Source: Acidimicrobiia bacterium
Lineage (GTDB): Bacteria > Actinomycetota > Acidimicrobiia > IMCC26256 > PALSA-555
NCBI GenBank assembly: GCA_040881685.1
Contig: JBBECS010000039.1
Span: 1 to 34,125 of the forward strand
Reading direction: 5' to 3'
Length of the DNA stretch: 34,125 bases
Under the pieces are notes generated by a model. The model was not told where the DNA came from. It worked only from the letters and a program-made list of their open reading frames with translations, and searched no databases. The stretch's first letter is position 1, and every line of letters starts with the position of its first letter. Shown in pieces: positions 6,480-13,944 of the stretch. The translations under genes were made by a program, and so were the position numbers.

Positions 6480-7805
6480 ATGCGGCCCCTCGGGCGCAGC
6501 CCGCATGACCGGGAGATCCTCCGGCTGGCGCTCCCGGCGTTTGGGGCCCTCGCCGCCGAGCCGCTCTACCTGCTGGCCGATACCGCCATCGTCGGCCAGC
6601 TGGGCACCCGTCCGCTCGCCGGGCTCGCCATCGCCGGCACCGTCCTCACCGCTGCGTTCGGCGTGTGCAACTTCCTCGCCTATTCGACGACCGCGGCGGT
6701 GGCGCGGCGCGTGGGCGCCGGCGACCGCCGCACCGCGGCCCAGCTCGGCATCGACGGCATGTGGCTCGCGCTCGCCCTAGGCGTCGTGGTGATGATCGTC
6801 GGCGTCTTGCTCGCCCCCGACATCGTCGACGCCATGGGCGCATCGGCGCGGGTACGCCCCTTCGCGATCACGTACCTGCGGGTGAGCATGATCGGCGCTC
6901 CCGCGTTGCTCATGACGCTCGCAGCCACCGGGTATCTGCGCGGTCTCCAGGACACGCGAACAACGCTGGTGATCGCGGTCGCGTCCAACGCACTGAACCT
7001 GGTGCTCGAGATCGTGTTCGTCTTCGGCTTCGATTGGGGCATTGAGGGCTCAGCGTGGGGCACGGTGACCGCACAGCTCTGCGCTGCGGTGGCGTACGTG
7101 GTCATCGTCACGCGGTCGGCGCGCACCGAGGGCGCGTCGATCCGGCCGCGAAGTGTCGGCATGCGCCAGACCGCCGTGGTCGGCGGTCCGCTCATCCTGC
7201 GCACTGCGTCCCTGCTGGCCACGTTCCTTGCGGTCACGAACCTCGCCGCCCGGATCGGGGACGACGACGTCGCCGCCCACCAGATCGCCTTCCAGACGTT
7301 CTTCTTCCTCGCGCTGTCGGTCGACGCGCTCGCGATCGCCGGCCAGGCGATGGTCGGCCGCTTCCTCGGGGCGTCCGACGCAGCGCAAGCCCGAGCTGCC
7401 GCGCGCCGCCTCATCGAGTGGGGCGTGGCCCTCGGGCTCGTTCTCACGGTCGCGGTGGCCGCGGCGGCCACCTGGGTGGTTCGCGGCTTCAGTGACGATC
7501 CCGACGTCCGCCATCTCGCTCTCCAGCTCTTGCTGGTGGTCGCCGCGTTGCAACCCCTGAACGCGATCGTGTTCGTGCTCGACGGTGTGCTGATCGGAGC
7601 GGGCGACCAGCGCTTCCTCGCGCTCGCGATGGTCGGCGCGACGTTCGGCGTGTTCGCCCCCCTGGCGGTGGGCGTGACCCTGGCCGACGCGGGCGTGCTC
7701 GCACTGTGGGGCGCGTTGACGTGCTGGTTCGCGGCGCGCGGCGTCGCGCTCGTCGCGCGCTACGCAGGCCCGAACTGGCAGGTCACGGGCGCGATGAGAC
7801 GATGA
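6480..7805 (+). CDS. MATE family efflux transporter (DinF-like)
   Basis: The 441-residue membrane protein has length and hydrophobicity pattern of a 12-helix MATE exporter. The start LALPAFGALAAEPLYLLADTAIVGQLG contains the typical first helix with P..A......L.DTA.VG motif, and the matching helix of the second half includes AHQIAFQTFFFLALSVDALAIAGQ. The GDQRFLALAM stretch near the C-terminus is also common in the DinF branch. MATE proteins exchange protons or sodium for cationic drugs or metabolites; the substrate cannot be predicted. It is a single gene, 54 bases before the acyltransferase. The ATG at 6480 is supported by TACCGT upstream and by the short cytosolic tail expected before helix 1. 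Confidence 0.92.
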   Translation: MRPLGRSPHDREILRLALPAFGALAAEPLYLLADTAIVGQLGTRPLAGLAIAGTVLTAAFGVCNFLAYSTTAAVARRVGAGDRRTAAQLGIDGMWLALALGVVVMIVGVLLAPDIVDAMGASARVRPFAITYLRVSMIGAPALLMTLAATGYLRGLQDTRTTLVIAVASNALNLVLEIVFVFGFDWGIEGSAWGTVTAQLCAAVAYVVIVTRSARTEGASIRPRSVGMRQTAVVGGPLILRTASLLATFLAVTNLAARIGDDDVAAHQIAFQTFFFLALSVDALAIAGQAMVGRFLGASDAAQARAAARRLIEWGVALGLVLTVAVAAAATWVVRGFSDDPDVRHLALQLLLVVAALQPLNAIVFVLDGVLIGAGDQRFLALAMVGATFGVFAPLAVGVTLADAGVLALWGALTCWFAARGVALVARYAGPNWQVTGAMRR

Positions 7806-7847
7806 GCAGACCGGGGCACCGATTGCGCCCGGCGGCGCACCGCGGGC

Positions 7848-7853
7848 CACACT
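7848..7853 (+). promoter_or_regulatory. -10-like box CACACT before the acyltransferase GTG
   Basis: CACACT ends 6 bases before the GTG at 7860. It is one mismatch from the TACACT in front of the P450 gene, and there is no Shine-Dalgarno sequence. Weak on its own; it gains weight from the repeated pattern across the window. Confidence 0.3.
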
Positions 7854-7859
7854 TGGCCC

Positions 7860-8771
7860 GTGGCCGACGCGCCAACCGAGACCGGTTCTCCCACGGACGT
7901 CTGGGCCAATGTGCTCGGCACGACCACGACGGGCGGTGACCTCGTGCCCGTCGCGCCGCCGAGCCGCGCGCAAGACCGCGAGCTGCGCCGCGGTGACGTG
8001 GACGGGTGGGGCCGCAGCGAGCGGATGCGTGCGCTCGCGCGCCGCCTCTACGACCCCGTCTACCGGCGCTGGTTCCGTGTCGAGTGGGAGGGGCTCGAGC
8101 GCATCCCACGCGAAGGGGGCGCGCTGCTCGTCGCTAACCACGGCGGGGCGATCCCTTCCGACGCGCCAGTCATCATGCACGGGGTCGAGTCCGAGTTCGG
8201 CCGACCTGTCTACGGGCTCGCCGACAACCGCTTCCGATCGGTTCCCGTCGTCGGAACACTGTGGTCTCGCACCGGTGGTGTGCCCGCGAGCCCGGACAAC
8301 GCGTATCGCCTCTTGCACGACGAGCAGCAGCTGGTGCTCGTGTTCCCCGAGGGCACGAAGGGGACCGGCAAGCATGTGCGCGACCGGTACCAGCTCCAAC
8401 GCTTCGGTCGGGGCGGCTTCGTGGAGATCGCGATGCGCGCGGGCGTGCCCATCGTGCCCGTCGCGATCGTCGGCAACGAGGAGGCTATGCCGATCATCTG
8501 GAAGAGCCCGACGCTGGCGAGGCTCATCGGCGTCCCGTACTTCCCGGTGACCGCGAACCAGTTCGTGTTCGGTCCATTGCTCGGACTCGTCGTGCCCCTG
8601 CCGTCGAAGTTCCGCCTGCGCGTCCTTCCGCCGGTCACGTTCGACGTGGCCAGCAACCAGGAGCGGTACAACCGCTCGATCGTGGTCGAGCACGCCGAGG
8701 CGATCCGGGCGTCCATCCAGGAAGAAGTGCGTGACATGGTGCGGCACCGACGAAGCGTGTGGTTCGGATGA
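7860..8771 (+). CDS. Lysophospholipid acyltransferase family protein
   Basis: The 303-residue protein has the two key motifs of glycerolipid acyltransferases: VANHGGAIPSD (His and Asp of the catalytic dyad, in a spacing I also recall from mycobacterial homologues) and VFPEGTKG, with RPVYGLADNRF and GVPIVPVAIVGNEE between and after. It probably transfers an acyl group from acyl-CoA to a lysophospholipid or related acceptor at the inner membrane face. A loose N-terminal extension of about 60 residues precedes the domain. The GTG at 7860 was chosen because it follows a -10-like box; a later start would still keep the domain. The end overlaps the epimerase start in ATGA (8768-8771). The pairing with an epimerase recalls Mycobacterium Rv0501 (galE2) and Rv0502, from memory. 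Confidence 0.88.
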   Translation: MADAPTETGSPTDVWANVLGTTTTGGDLVPVAPPSRAQDRELRRGDVDGWGRSERMRALARRLYDPVYRRWFRVEWEGLERIPREGGALLVANHGGAIPSDAPVIMHGVESEFGRPVYGLADNRFRSVPVVGTLWSRTGGVPASPDNAYRLLHDEQQLVLVFPEGTKGTGKHVRDRYQLQRFGRGGFVEIAMRAGVPIVPVAIVGNEEAMPIIWKSPTLARLIGVPYFPVTANQFVFGPLLGLVVPLPSKFRLRVLPPVTFDVASNQERYNRSIVVEHAEAIRASIQEEVRDMVRHRRSVWFG

Positions 8772-9790
8772 GAGTCCTCGTGACCGGGCTCGGTTCCGTG
8801 TGGGGATCGCGCGTCGCGCTTGCGCTGGAGCAGGAGCCGTCGGTCGAGCTCGTCGTGGGCGTCGACACCGACGAGCCCGAGCTCGCCCTCGCCACGACCG
8901 AGTTCGTGCGCGTCGACCCGACGTACTCGCTCCTCCAGCGCATCGTGGCGGCCGCTCGGGTCGACACGATCCTGCACCTGCACACGATCACCGACTCCAG
9001 TCAGGTTGGGCGGCGAGCACTCCACGAGACGAACGTGATCGGTACCGCGAACCTGCTCGCCGCGGCCGCGGCCGGCGAGGTCCGCAAGCTCATCGTGAAG
9101 AGCTCGACGCACGTGTACGGGTCGACCTTCGAAGATCCCTATTGGTTCCGCGAGGACACCCCCCGGAAGCGACCACCGAGCGACAGACTCGAACGCTCGC
9201 TCGTCGAGGCCGACGACATGGTCAGCGAGCTCGTCGAAGACGACCGGCGGGTGATGGTCACCCGGCTGCGCTTCGCCGATGTCCTCGGCGCCGACGTGGA
9301 ATCAGCGTTCTCCCGCGTGCTCCAGCTGCCCGTCGTCCCGGAGGTCCTCGGGTTCGACCCGCGACTCCAGTTCCTGCACGAGCACGACGCGGTGGCGGCG
9401 GTTGTGTTCGCGACCGTCAACCAGGTGCCGGGCGTGTTCAACGTGGCCGGTGACGGCATCATGCCGTGGAGCGAGGTGTGCGCGGTGTCAGGGAAGCGCC
9501 GTGTGCCGTTACCGCCGCTGCTGACCGCGTGGGCGGTCGAGCCGCTGCGTCGCCTCCGCCTCGCGCCCATCCCGAGCGAGATGCTGCGCGTGCTTCGCTA
9601 CGGACGCGCGGTCGACACTTGGCGCTACCAGCGCGCTGGGTTCCGATTCACGCACACAACCGCATCCGCAGTCGATGACTTCGCGCAGTGGCTCCGGCTG
9701 CACTTGACGGTGGGTGACGCGCCCGAGTACCGCTACGAGCGCGAACCCGAGACGTTCCTCTGGCGCGCACCCGCGGTCGTGCGAGACTGA
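8768..9790 (+). CDS. NAD-dependent epimerase/dehydratase family protein (GalE2-like)
   Basis: The 340-residue protein begins with MRVLVTGLGSVWGSRVALAL, a Rossmann-fold nucleotide-binding motif of the extended SDR type, followed by the acidic VVGVDTDEPE that fits NAD preference. LHETNVIGTANLLAAAA and LIVKSSTHVYGS match the family. The catalytic YxxxK motif expected about 25 residues after VYGS is not visible: the equivalent stretch reads DRLERSLVEAD. It may be a non-catalytic or altered member, as the helix order is otherwise intact. ATG at 8768 overlaps the acyltransferase stop by four bases, so the two are translated together, suggesting a shared role in envelope lipid or glycolipid metabolism. 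A GTG nine bases upstream is a less likely start. Confidence 0.85.
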   Translation: MRVLVTGLGSVWGSRVALALEQEPSVELVVGVDTDEPELALATTEFVRVDPTYSLLQRIVAAARVDTILHLHTITDSSQVGRRALHETNVIGTANLLAAAAAGEVRKLIVKSSTHVYGSTFEDPYWFREDTPRKRPPSDRLERSLVEADDMVSELVEDDRRVMVTRLRFADVLGADVESAFSRVLQLPVVPEVLGFDPRLQFLHEHDAVAAVVFATVNQVPGVFNVAGDGIMPWSEVCAVSGKRRVPLPPLLTAWAVEPLRRLRLAPIPSEMLRVLRYGRAVDTWRYQRAGFRFTHTTASAVDDFAQWLRLHLTVGDAPEYRYEREPETFLWRAPAVVRD

Positions 9791-9795
9791 CGCTG

Positions 9796-10509
9796 GTGCC
9801 TCTCGTCGTCGAACACCGCGACCGCGTTGCCGTACTGATGTTGGATGACCCGCCGAAGCGCAATGCGCTCGGCTTCGACATGGTCGAGCAGATCGTCGAG
9901 GCGGTCTCCGCCGCGGAAGCCGATGAGAACGTCGGCGCGCTCGTGGTCACGGGCGCGCCGCCGGCGTTCTGCTCTGGTGCTGACCGCTCGAACCTCGCGC
10001 AGCTGCGTGTGGACCGCGGTGCTGATCCGAGCGAGGTTCGCAACATCTACGAGGGCTTCCTCTCCGTGCGCGACTGCCCGTTGCCGACGGTGGCCGCGGT
10101 GAACGGGTTCGCGGTCGGGGCCGGGTTCAACCTCGCGATGTGCTGCGACCTGATCCTCGCCGCGGAGTCGGCTCGGTTTGAGCCCGGCTTCACCAAGATC
10201 GGAATCCACCCCGGCGGCGGGCACACCTGGATGCTCGAGCGGGCCATCGGCCCGCACGCCGCGGCGGCGATCGCCCTCTTCGGCGAGGGTGTCGACGGCC
10301 GTCGCGCCGCGGAGATCGGCCTCGCTTGGCGTTGCGTTGCCGACGACGCGTTGCTCGATGACGCAGTGGCCATGGCGACGCGGGTCAGCGAGCTCCCCCG
10401 CGATCTCGCGATCGCGATCAAAGCAAGCCTGCGCGAGATGCCCTGGCAGCCCGACTTCGCGTCCGCCGTCACCACCGAGCTCGACCGCCAGAAGCGCTCC
10501 TTCGAGTAG
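9796..10509 (+). CDS. Crotonase-fold protein lacking both catalytic glutamates
   Basis: The 237-residue protein has the crotonase signatures DDPPKRNALGFDMVEQI, AFCSGADRSNL (oxyanion hole) and NGFAVGAGFNLAMCCDLILA. At the positions of the two hydratase glutamates it has Asn (GAGFN) and Phe (RFEPGF), so ordinary enoyl-CoA hydration is unlikely. The fold also serves isomerases, hydrolases, dehalogenases and decarboxylases. It starts with GTG at 9796, only 5 bases after the epimerase stop and without an evident ribosome binding site. It is 70 bases upstream of the SDR and may belong to the SDR-ThDP lyase cassette. The protein is slightly short for the family because the C-terminal trimerisation helix region is compact. 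Confidence 0.85.
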   Translation: MPLVVEHRDRVAVLMLDDPPKRNALGFDMVEQIVEAVSAAEADENVGALVVTGAPPAFCSGADRSNLAQLRVDRGADPSEVRNIYEGFLSVRDCPLPTVAAVNGFAVGAGFNLAMCCDLILAAESARFEPGFTKIGIHPGGGHTWMLERAIGPHAAAAIALFGEGVDGRRAAEIGLAWRCVADDALLDDAVAMATRVSELPRDLAIAIKASLREMPWQPDFASAVTTELDRQKRSFE

Positions 10510-10579
10510 TTGGGCGGGGCAGGAACCCCATGACCCGCGGAGTTGACGCGCGCGTTGACGGACGGGTCGAATCTCGGGC

Positions 10580-11368
10580 GTGCCGGACGCGAGCAACGTC
10601 TTCGATCTGAGCGGGCAGGTTGCGGTCATCACGGGCGGGGGGACCGGGATCGGGCGGGCCACGGCGCTGGTCTTCACCGACTTCGGTGCTCGGGCCGTCG
10701 TGCTTGCGAGCCGCAAGACCGAGAACCTCGAGACCGTCGCGGCCGACGTCCGCGAGCGCGGAGGCACGCCCCTCGTGGTGCAGACCGACGTGCGCAAGCC
10801 CGAGGACTGCCAGGCGCTCATCGACGCGACGATCGACGAGTTCGGCCAGATCGACATCCTCGTGAACAACGCGGGCGGCAGTCACTCGTACCCGCTCGAG
10901 AGCTGGACCCTCGACGGGTGGGCGAACATGCTCGACCTGAACCTGCGCAGCGTGTTCCTGCTCAGTCAAGCCGCGGCCAAGCACATGCTCGAGCGTGGTC
11001 GGGGGAACATCGTGAACATCTCATCCGGCGCGAGCCAGCTCGGCCTGCCTTACGTCGCGCCATATGGCGCAGCCAAGGCCGGCGTGAACAACCTCACCGC
11101 GACGTTTGCGGGCGCGCTGGGTCCGCACGGCATCCGCGTGAATTGCGTTGCGGTGGGTGCAGTGGCGTCCGAGGGCTTCGTGAAGGAGATGCAGCGCATC
11201 GGGCGCGACCCCGACGACGTCGGTGGACGCTCGAACGCCGTGGGCCGGGCCGGACGCCCAGAGGAGATCGCATATCCGATCCTGTTCCTCGTGTCGGAAG
11301 GCGCATCGTTCCTCTCGGGAGAGACGATCTATGTGGGTGGCGGCCCGCACGTCCCCAAGATGCTGTGA
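10580..11368 (+). CDS. SDR family oxidoreductase
   Basis: The 262-residue classical short-chain dehydrogenase has TGGGTGIG (residues 18-25) for cofactor binding, NNAG (96-99), Asn121, Ser149, and the Tyr162/Lys166 pair in YGAAK. The C-terminal FLSGETIYVGGG is typical. It reduces a keto group or double bond, or oxidises an alcohol, with NAD(P)H; the arginine-rich ASRK after strand 2 would favour NADP. It is similar in style to 2,4-dienoyl-CoA or 3-oxoacyl reductases. GTG at 10580 is the start; a weak box GAATCT lies 5 bases upstream. The stop overlaps the next gene's GTG (GTGA, 11365-11368), so the small unknown protein is translationally coupled. Confidence 0.92.
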   Translation: MPDASNVFDLSGQVAVITGGGTGIGRATALVFTDFGARAVVLASRKTENLETVAADVRERGGTPLVVQTDVRKPEDCQALIDATIDEFGQIDILVNNAGGSHSYPLESWTLDGWANMLDLNLRSVFLLSQAAAKHMLERGRGNIVNISSGASQLGLPYVAPYGAAKAGVNNLTATFAGALGPHGIRVNCVAVGAVASEGFVKEMQRIGRDPDDVGGRSNAVGRAGRPEEIAYPILFLVSEGASFLSGETIYVGGGPHVPKML

Positions 11369-11685
11369 ACGTCAAGCGGCTGGAGCGGGTGCGCGACACG
11401 CTGCCGCAACAGCTGAACGCGGGCATCCTGCTCGGCGACGGCGGCTTCTGCGTGCTCGGCTGGATGATGGTCTGCGCCGGCTACCACGAGATCACCTTCT
11501 ACTCGAGCACGATCGCCGTGCTGCATCCCCAGCACGGCGGCTCGGTGATCGATGTGGTCGCGCGCGAGTACGAGATCGACCGCGAGCACGTGGTGCACCT
11601 CGCCCGTTTGAATGACGAGACCCCCGTGCCCGAGCGCAGCGACGTCGTGCGAGCCGCGCTCAACGAGTTGCTGGCATCGGCCTGA
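11365..11685 (+). CDS. Unknown 106-residue protein coupled to SDR and ThDP lyase
   Basis: I do not recognise this family with confidence. The gene starts with GTG at 11365 inside the SDR stop (GTGA) and ends in TGATG, where its TGA shares a base with the ATG of the ThDP enzyme, so it is locked between two enzymes. The protein has a central CVLGWMMVCAGY segment, a hydrophobic strand TIAVLHPQHGG, and ends with HLARLNDETPVPERSDVV and a helix. The layout (C-x-LG, later LND.T....VV..L..L) is loosely like small actinobacterial DUF6197-type proteins, a weak impression only. No transmembrane segment or signal peptide. The same frame stays open upstream through the SDR gene, but that part is antisense-like shadow, so only these 106 codons are real. 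Confidence 0.75.
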   Translation: MNVKRLERVRDTLPQQLNAGILLGDGGFCVLGWMMVCAGYHEITFYSSTIAVLHPQHGGSVIDVVAREYEIDREHVVHLARLNDETPVPERSDVVRAALNELLASA

Positions 11686-13274
11686 TGGCGCGCATCGACG
11701 GCGGGGAGCTCTTCGTGCGTGCCATGGCGCGCGAGGGCGTCACCCACCTGTTCGGGCTTCCGGGCGGTCACATCAACCCGATCTGGTGGGCGGCACCACG
11801 ACACGACATCAAGATCATCGACACCCGCCACGAGGCGGTGGCGGCGCACGCGGCGGAGGGTTTCGCGCTGGCCACCGGCCAGGTTGGAGTGTGCGCGGTG
11901 ACCGCCGCACCTGGCGTGACGAACGCGCTCACCGGCATCACGACGGCCAACCACAACGGCACCCCCATGGTTGTCCTGGCCGGCGCGGCGAGCGTGCGCA
12001 GCGCGGACAGCGGCGAGGTCGAGACGCTCGACCAGCTCGCGATCGTCCGGCCGGTGACGAAGTGGGCTCGCCGCATCGATCAGCTCGACCGGATCCCCGA
12101 GTACGTCGCGGCTGCGTTCAAGGAAGCGGTGACCGGCCGGCCGGGCCCCGTGTACCTCGAGATCCCGATCGACCTCGTCCACTCGCAGATCGACGAGGAC
12201 GGCATCGTGTTCCCGGAGCCGATCGGTCGCGCGCAGCGCGCGGTCGGACCTACACCCGCGCTGGTGGAACAAGCGGCCGCGCTACTCGCGGGTGCTCAAC
12301 GCCCGGCCATCGTCGCCGGCAGCGGCGTGTGGTGGAGCGACGCGGCCGACGAGCTGCGAGCGCTGGCAGAGCGGGGCATCCCGGTTGCCACCCGCCGACA
12401 GGGTCGCGGCACGATGCCCGACGACCACCCGCTGTGCGTGGGACGCGATTGGCAGAACCTCGTGTTCCAGGCCGACGTGCTGCTCGTCGTCGGTACCCAG
12501 CTGGACTACTTCTTCGGGTTCGCCAACTTCCCGCACCTCGACGCGCTCATCCAGGTCGACATCCACCCTGGGGAGCTTGGCCGGAACCGGATCCCGGTGA
12601 CCGTGCCCATCCTCGGCGACGCGCGCGTCGTGCTCGCTGCGCTCGGAGATCTCGTCCCGCGCCTGCCCACCGACGATTGGGTGCAACGCATCCAGGCGCA
12701 GTACGCCGAGCTCGCGGCTCGCCGGGCCGAGCTCGGGAAGTCCGACGCGGTGCCATTGCACCCGTTCCGCATGTGCGCGGAAGTCGCCGCTCGCCTCGAC
12801 CGCGACGCCACGGTGGTCGGCGACGCCAGCAACATGCTGATGTTCGTGGACGCGGCGATCCCGGCATACCTGCCCGGACGCAACCCGGCCATGAGCACGC
12901 TAGGGACCATCGGACACGGCATCGGATATGCGATCGGTGCGGCCGCGGCGCGGCCGGACTCACAAGTCGTGTGGATGGTCGGCGACGGTTCGTTCGGCTT
13001 CAACGCGATGGAGCTCGACACGGCTGCCCGTCACGGCATGCCGATCGTCACGATCGTGATGAACAACCGCGGCTGGAGCGCGTCGTGGGTACCGCTGGGC
13101 GTCCGCCATTACGAGCTCATGGCGCCGGCGTTCGACGGCGAAGGCCTGTTCGTGGAGACGCCCGATGAGCTCGGCCCCGCGCTCGACCGCGCCTTCGCGT
13201 CCGAGGCACCGTCGATCGTCAACGTGATGCTCGACCCGGCCGCACCCTGGTACGCGGGCCGCTACCTCGGCTGA
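11685..13274 (+). CDS. Thiamine diphosphate-dependent lyase (2-hydroxyacyl-CoA lyase/oxalyl-CoA decarboxylase-like)
   Basis: The 529-residue protein has the three-domain layout of ThDP enzymes: the catalytic glutamate Glu50 in DTRHEAVAAHAAEGFA, a middle domain with GRGTMPDDHPLCVG and LIQVDIHPGELGRNR, and the ThDP/Mg motif GDGSFGFNAMELDT (from residue 433) followed by MNNRGW. PDDHPLCVG and the VDI.PGELG.N stretch resemble 2-hydroxyacyl-CoA lyases and oxalyl-CoA decarboxylases more than acetolactate synthases, but I cannot exclude the latter or benzoylformate decarboxylase-like activity. A lyase would split a 2-hydroxyacyl-CoA into formyl-CoA and an aldehyde, and the upstream SDR could act on that aldehyde (inference). 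The start overlaps the previous stop by one base. Confidence 0.88.
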   Translation: MARIDGGELFVRAMAREGVTHLFGLPGGHINPIWWAAPRHDIKIIDTRHEAVAAHAAEGFALATGQVGVCAVTAAPGVTNALTGITTANHNGTPMVVLAGAASVRSADSGEVETLDQLAIVRPVTKWARRIDQLDRIPEYVAAAFKEAVTGRPGPVYLEIPIDLVHSQIDEDGIVFPEPIGRAQRAVGPTPALVEQAAALLAGAQRPAIVAGSGVWWSDAADELRALAERGIPVATRRQGRGTMPDDHPLCVGRDWQNLVFQADVLLVVGTQLDYFFGFANFPHLDALIQVDIHPGELGRNRIPVTVPILGDARVVLAALGDLVPRLPTDDWVQRIQAQYAELAARRAELGKSDAVPLHPFRMCAEVAARLDRDATVVGDASNMLMFVDAAIPAYLPGRNPAMSTLGTIGHGIGYAIGAAAARPDSQVVWMVGDGSFGFNAMELDTAARHGMPIVTIVMNNRGWSASWVPLGVRHYELMAPAFDGEGLFVETPDELGPALDRAFASEAPSIVNVMLDPAAPWYAGRYLG

Positions 13275-13278
13275 CGCT

Positions 13279-13884
13279 TCAGCGCGTGAGGAAGTCAGCC
13301 TCGAGGTCGGGCTTGCGCATGGCCCAATCCTCGGCGGTGATCGCGTAGCGGGCGTGGTCCTCCCAGACGCCACGGATCTGCAGGAAGCGATCGGACGTGC
13401 CCTCGTCACGCAGGCCGAGCTTCTTGACGACACGCCGGCTCGCCTTGTTGCGAGGCACGATCGCAGCCTCCACGCGGTGCAACCCGAGCTCTTCGAACGC
13501 GAATCGAATGACGAGCGCGACCGCCTCGGGCATGAAGCCGCGACCCGCCTCGGCCTCGTCGATCCAGTAGCCCACGTTGGCCGATTGGAAAGGACCGCGC
13601 TGCACACTTCCGAGGCTCACCTCGCCGATGAAGCGGCCCTTGCGCAGGAAGATGCCAAAGCCGTACGCGGCGTCGAAGTGGCGTTGACGCTCCCACGCGC
13701 CGCAGCGCGCCTTGAACGCGTCGGCGTCCGTGACGGGGTCGGCGGTGCCGGGTTCACCGAACGGCTCCCACGGTTCGAGCCAGTCGCGGCTGCGCAGGCG
13801 CACGTCGCGCCACTGTTCCCAGTCGCTGGCCTTCAGCGGGCGTAGCTCCACCCGCGGCCCGACGAGCACCTCGCCCCGACGCAC
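13279..13884 (-). CDS. GNAT family N-acetyltransferase (ribosomal-protein-alanine acetyltransferase-like)
   Basis: The 201-residue protein shows LVGPRVELRPLKASDWEQW, GRFIGEVSLGSV, ANVGYWIDEAEAGRGFMPEAV (acetyl-CoA loop with G-R-G-F), and LGLHRVEAAIVPRNKASRRVVKKLGL, the full RimJ-like GNAT signature. It probably acetylates a protein N-terminus such as a ribosomal protein, as known for RimJ/RimL. GTG at 13884 was preferred over an upstream ATG at 13914 because TAGCCT (13898-13893) ends exactly 8 bases before it; the longer form would read through the -10 box and add 10 residues not needed by the fold. It converges on the ThDP gene with only 4 bases between stops and diverges from orn. Confidence 0.87.
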   Translation of the reverse strand: MRRGEVLVGPRVELRPLKASDWEQWRDVRLRSRDWLEPWEPFGEPGTADPVTDADAFKARCGAWERQRHFDAAYGFGIFLRKGRFIGEVSLGSVQRGPFQSANVGYWIDEAEAGRGFMPEAVALVIRFAFEELGLHRVEAAIVPRNKASRRVVKKLGLRDEGTSDRFLQIRGVWEDHARYAITAEDWAMRKPDLEADFLTR

Positions 13885-13892
13885 GGCCGCAG

Positions 13893-13936
13893 AGGCTATC
13901 GAGTCGCGCCGCAAGTGGTCCGGGTTGCCCTAGCGT
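13893..13936. promoter_or_regulatory. Divergent leaderless promoters between GNAT and orn
   Basis: Two -10 boxes face away from each other: TAGCCT on the minus strand (13898-13893), 8 bases before GTG 13884, and TAGCGT on the plus strand (13931-13936), 8 bases before ATG 13945. The equal spacing on both strands is the clearest local example of the leaderless pattern in this window. Confidence 0.5.
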
Positions 13937-13944
13937 CGGCCTTC

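Noticed and set aside
7050-8747. A 565-codon minus-strand open frame opposite the MATE and acyltransferase genes
   Set aside because: Both plus-strand genes have clear family motifs; the antisense product is rich in His and Arg, typical of shadow frames.
10543-11364. Upstream part of the long frame that contains the 106-residue gene
   Set aside because: It overlaps the whole SDR gene in another frame and has Arg-rich low-complexity sequence; only the part from GTG 11365 looks like a protein.
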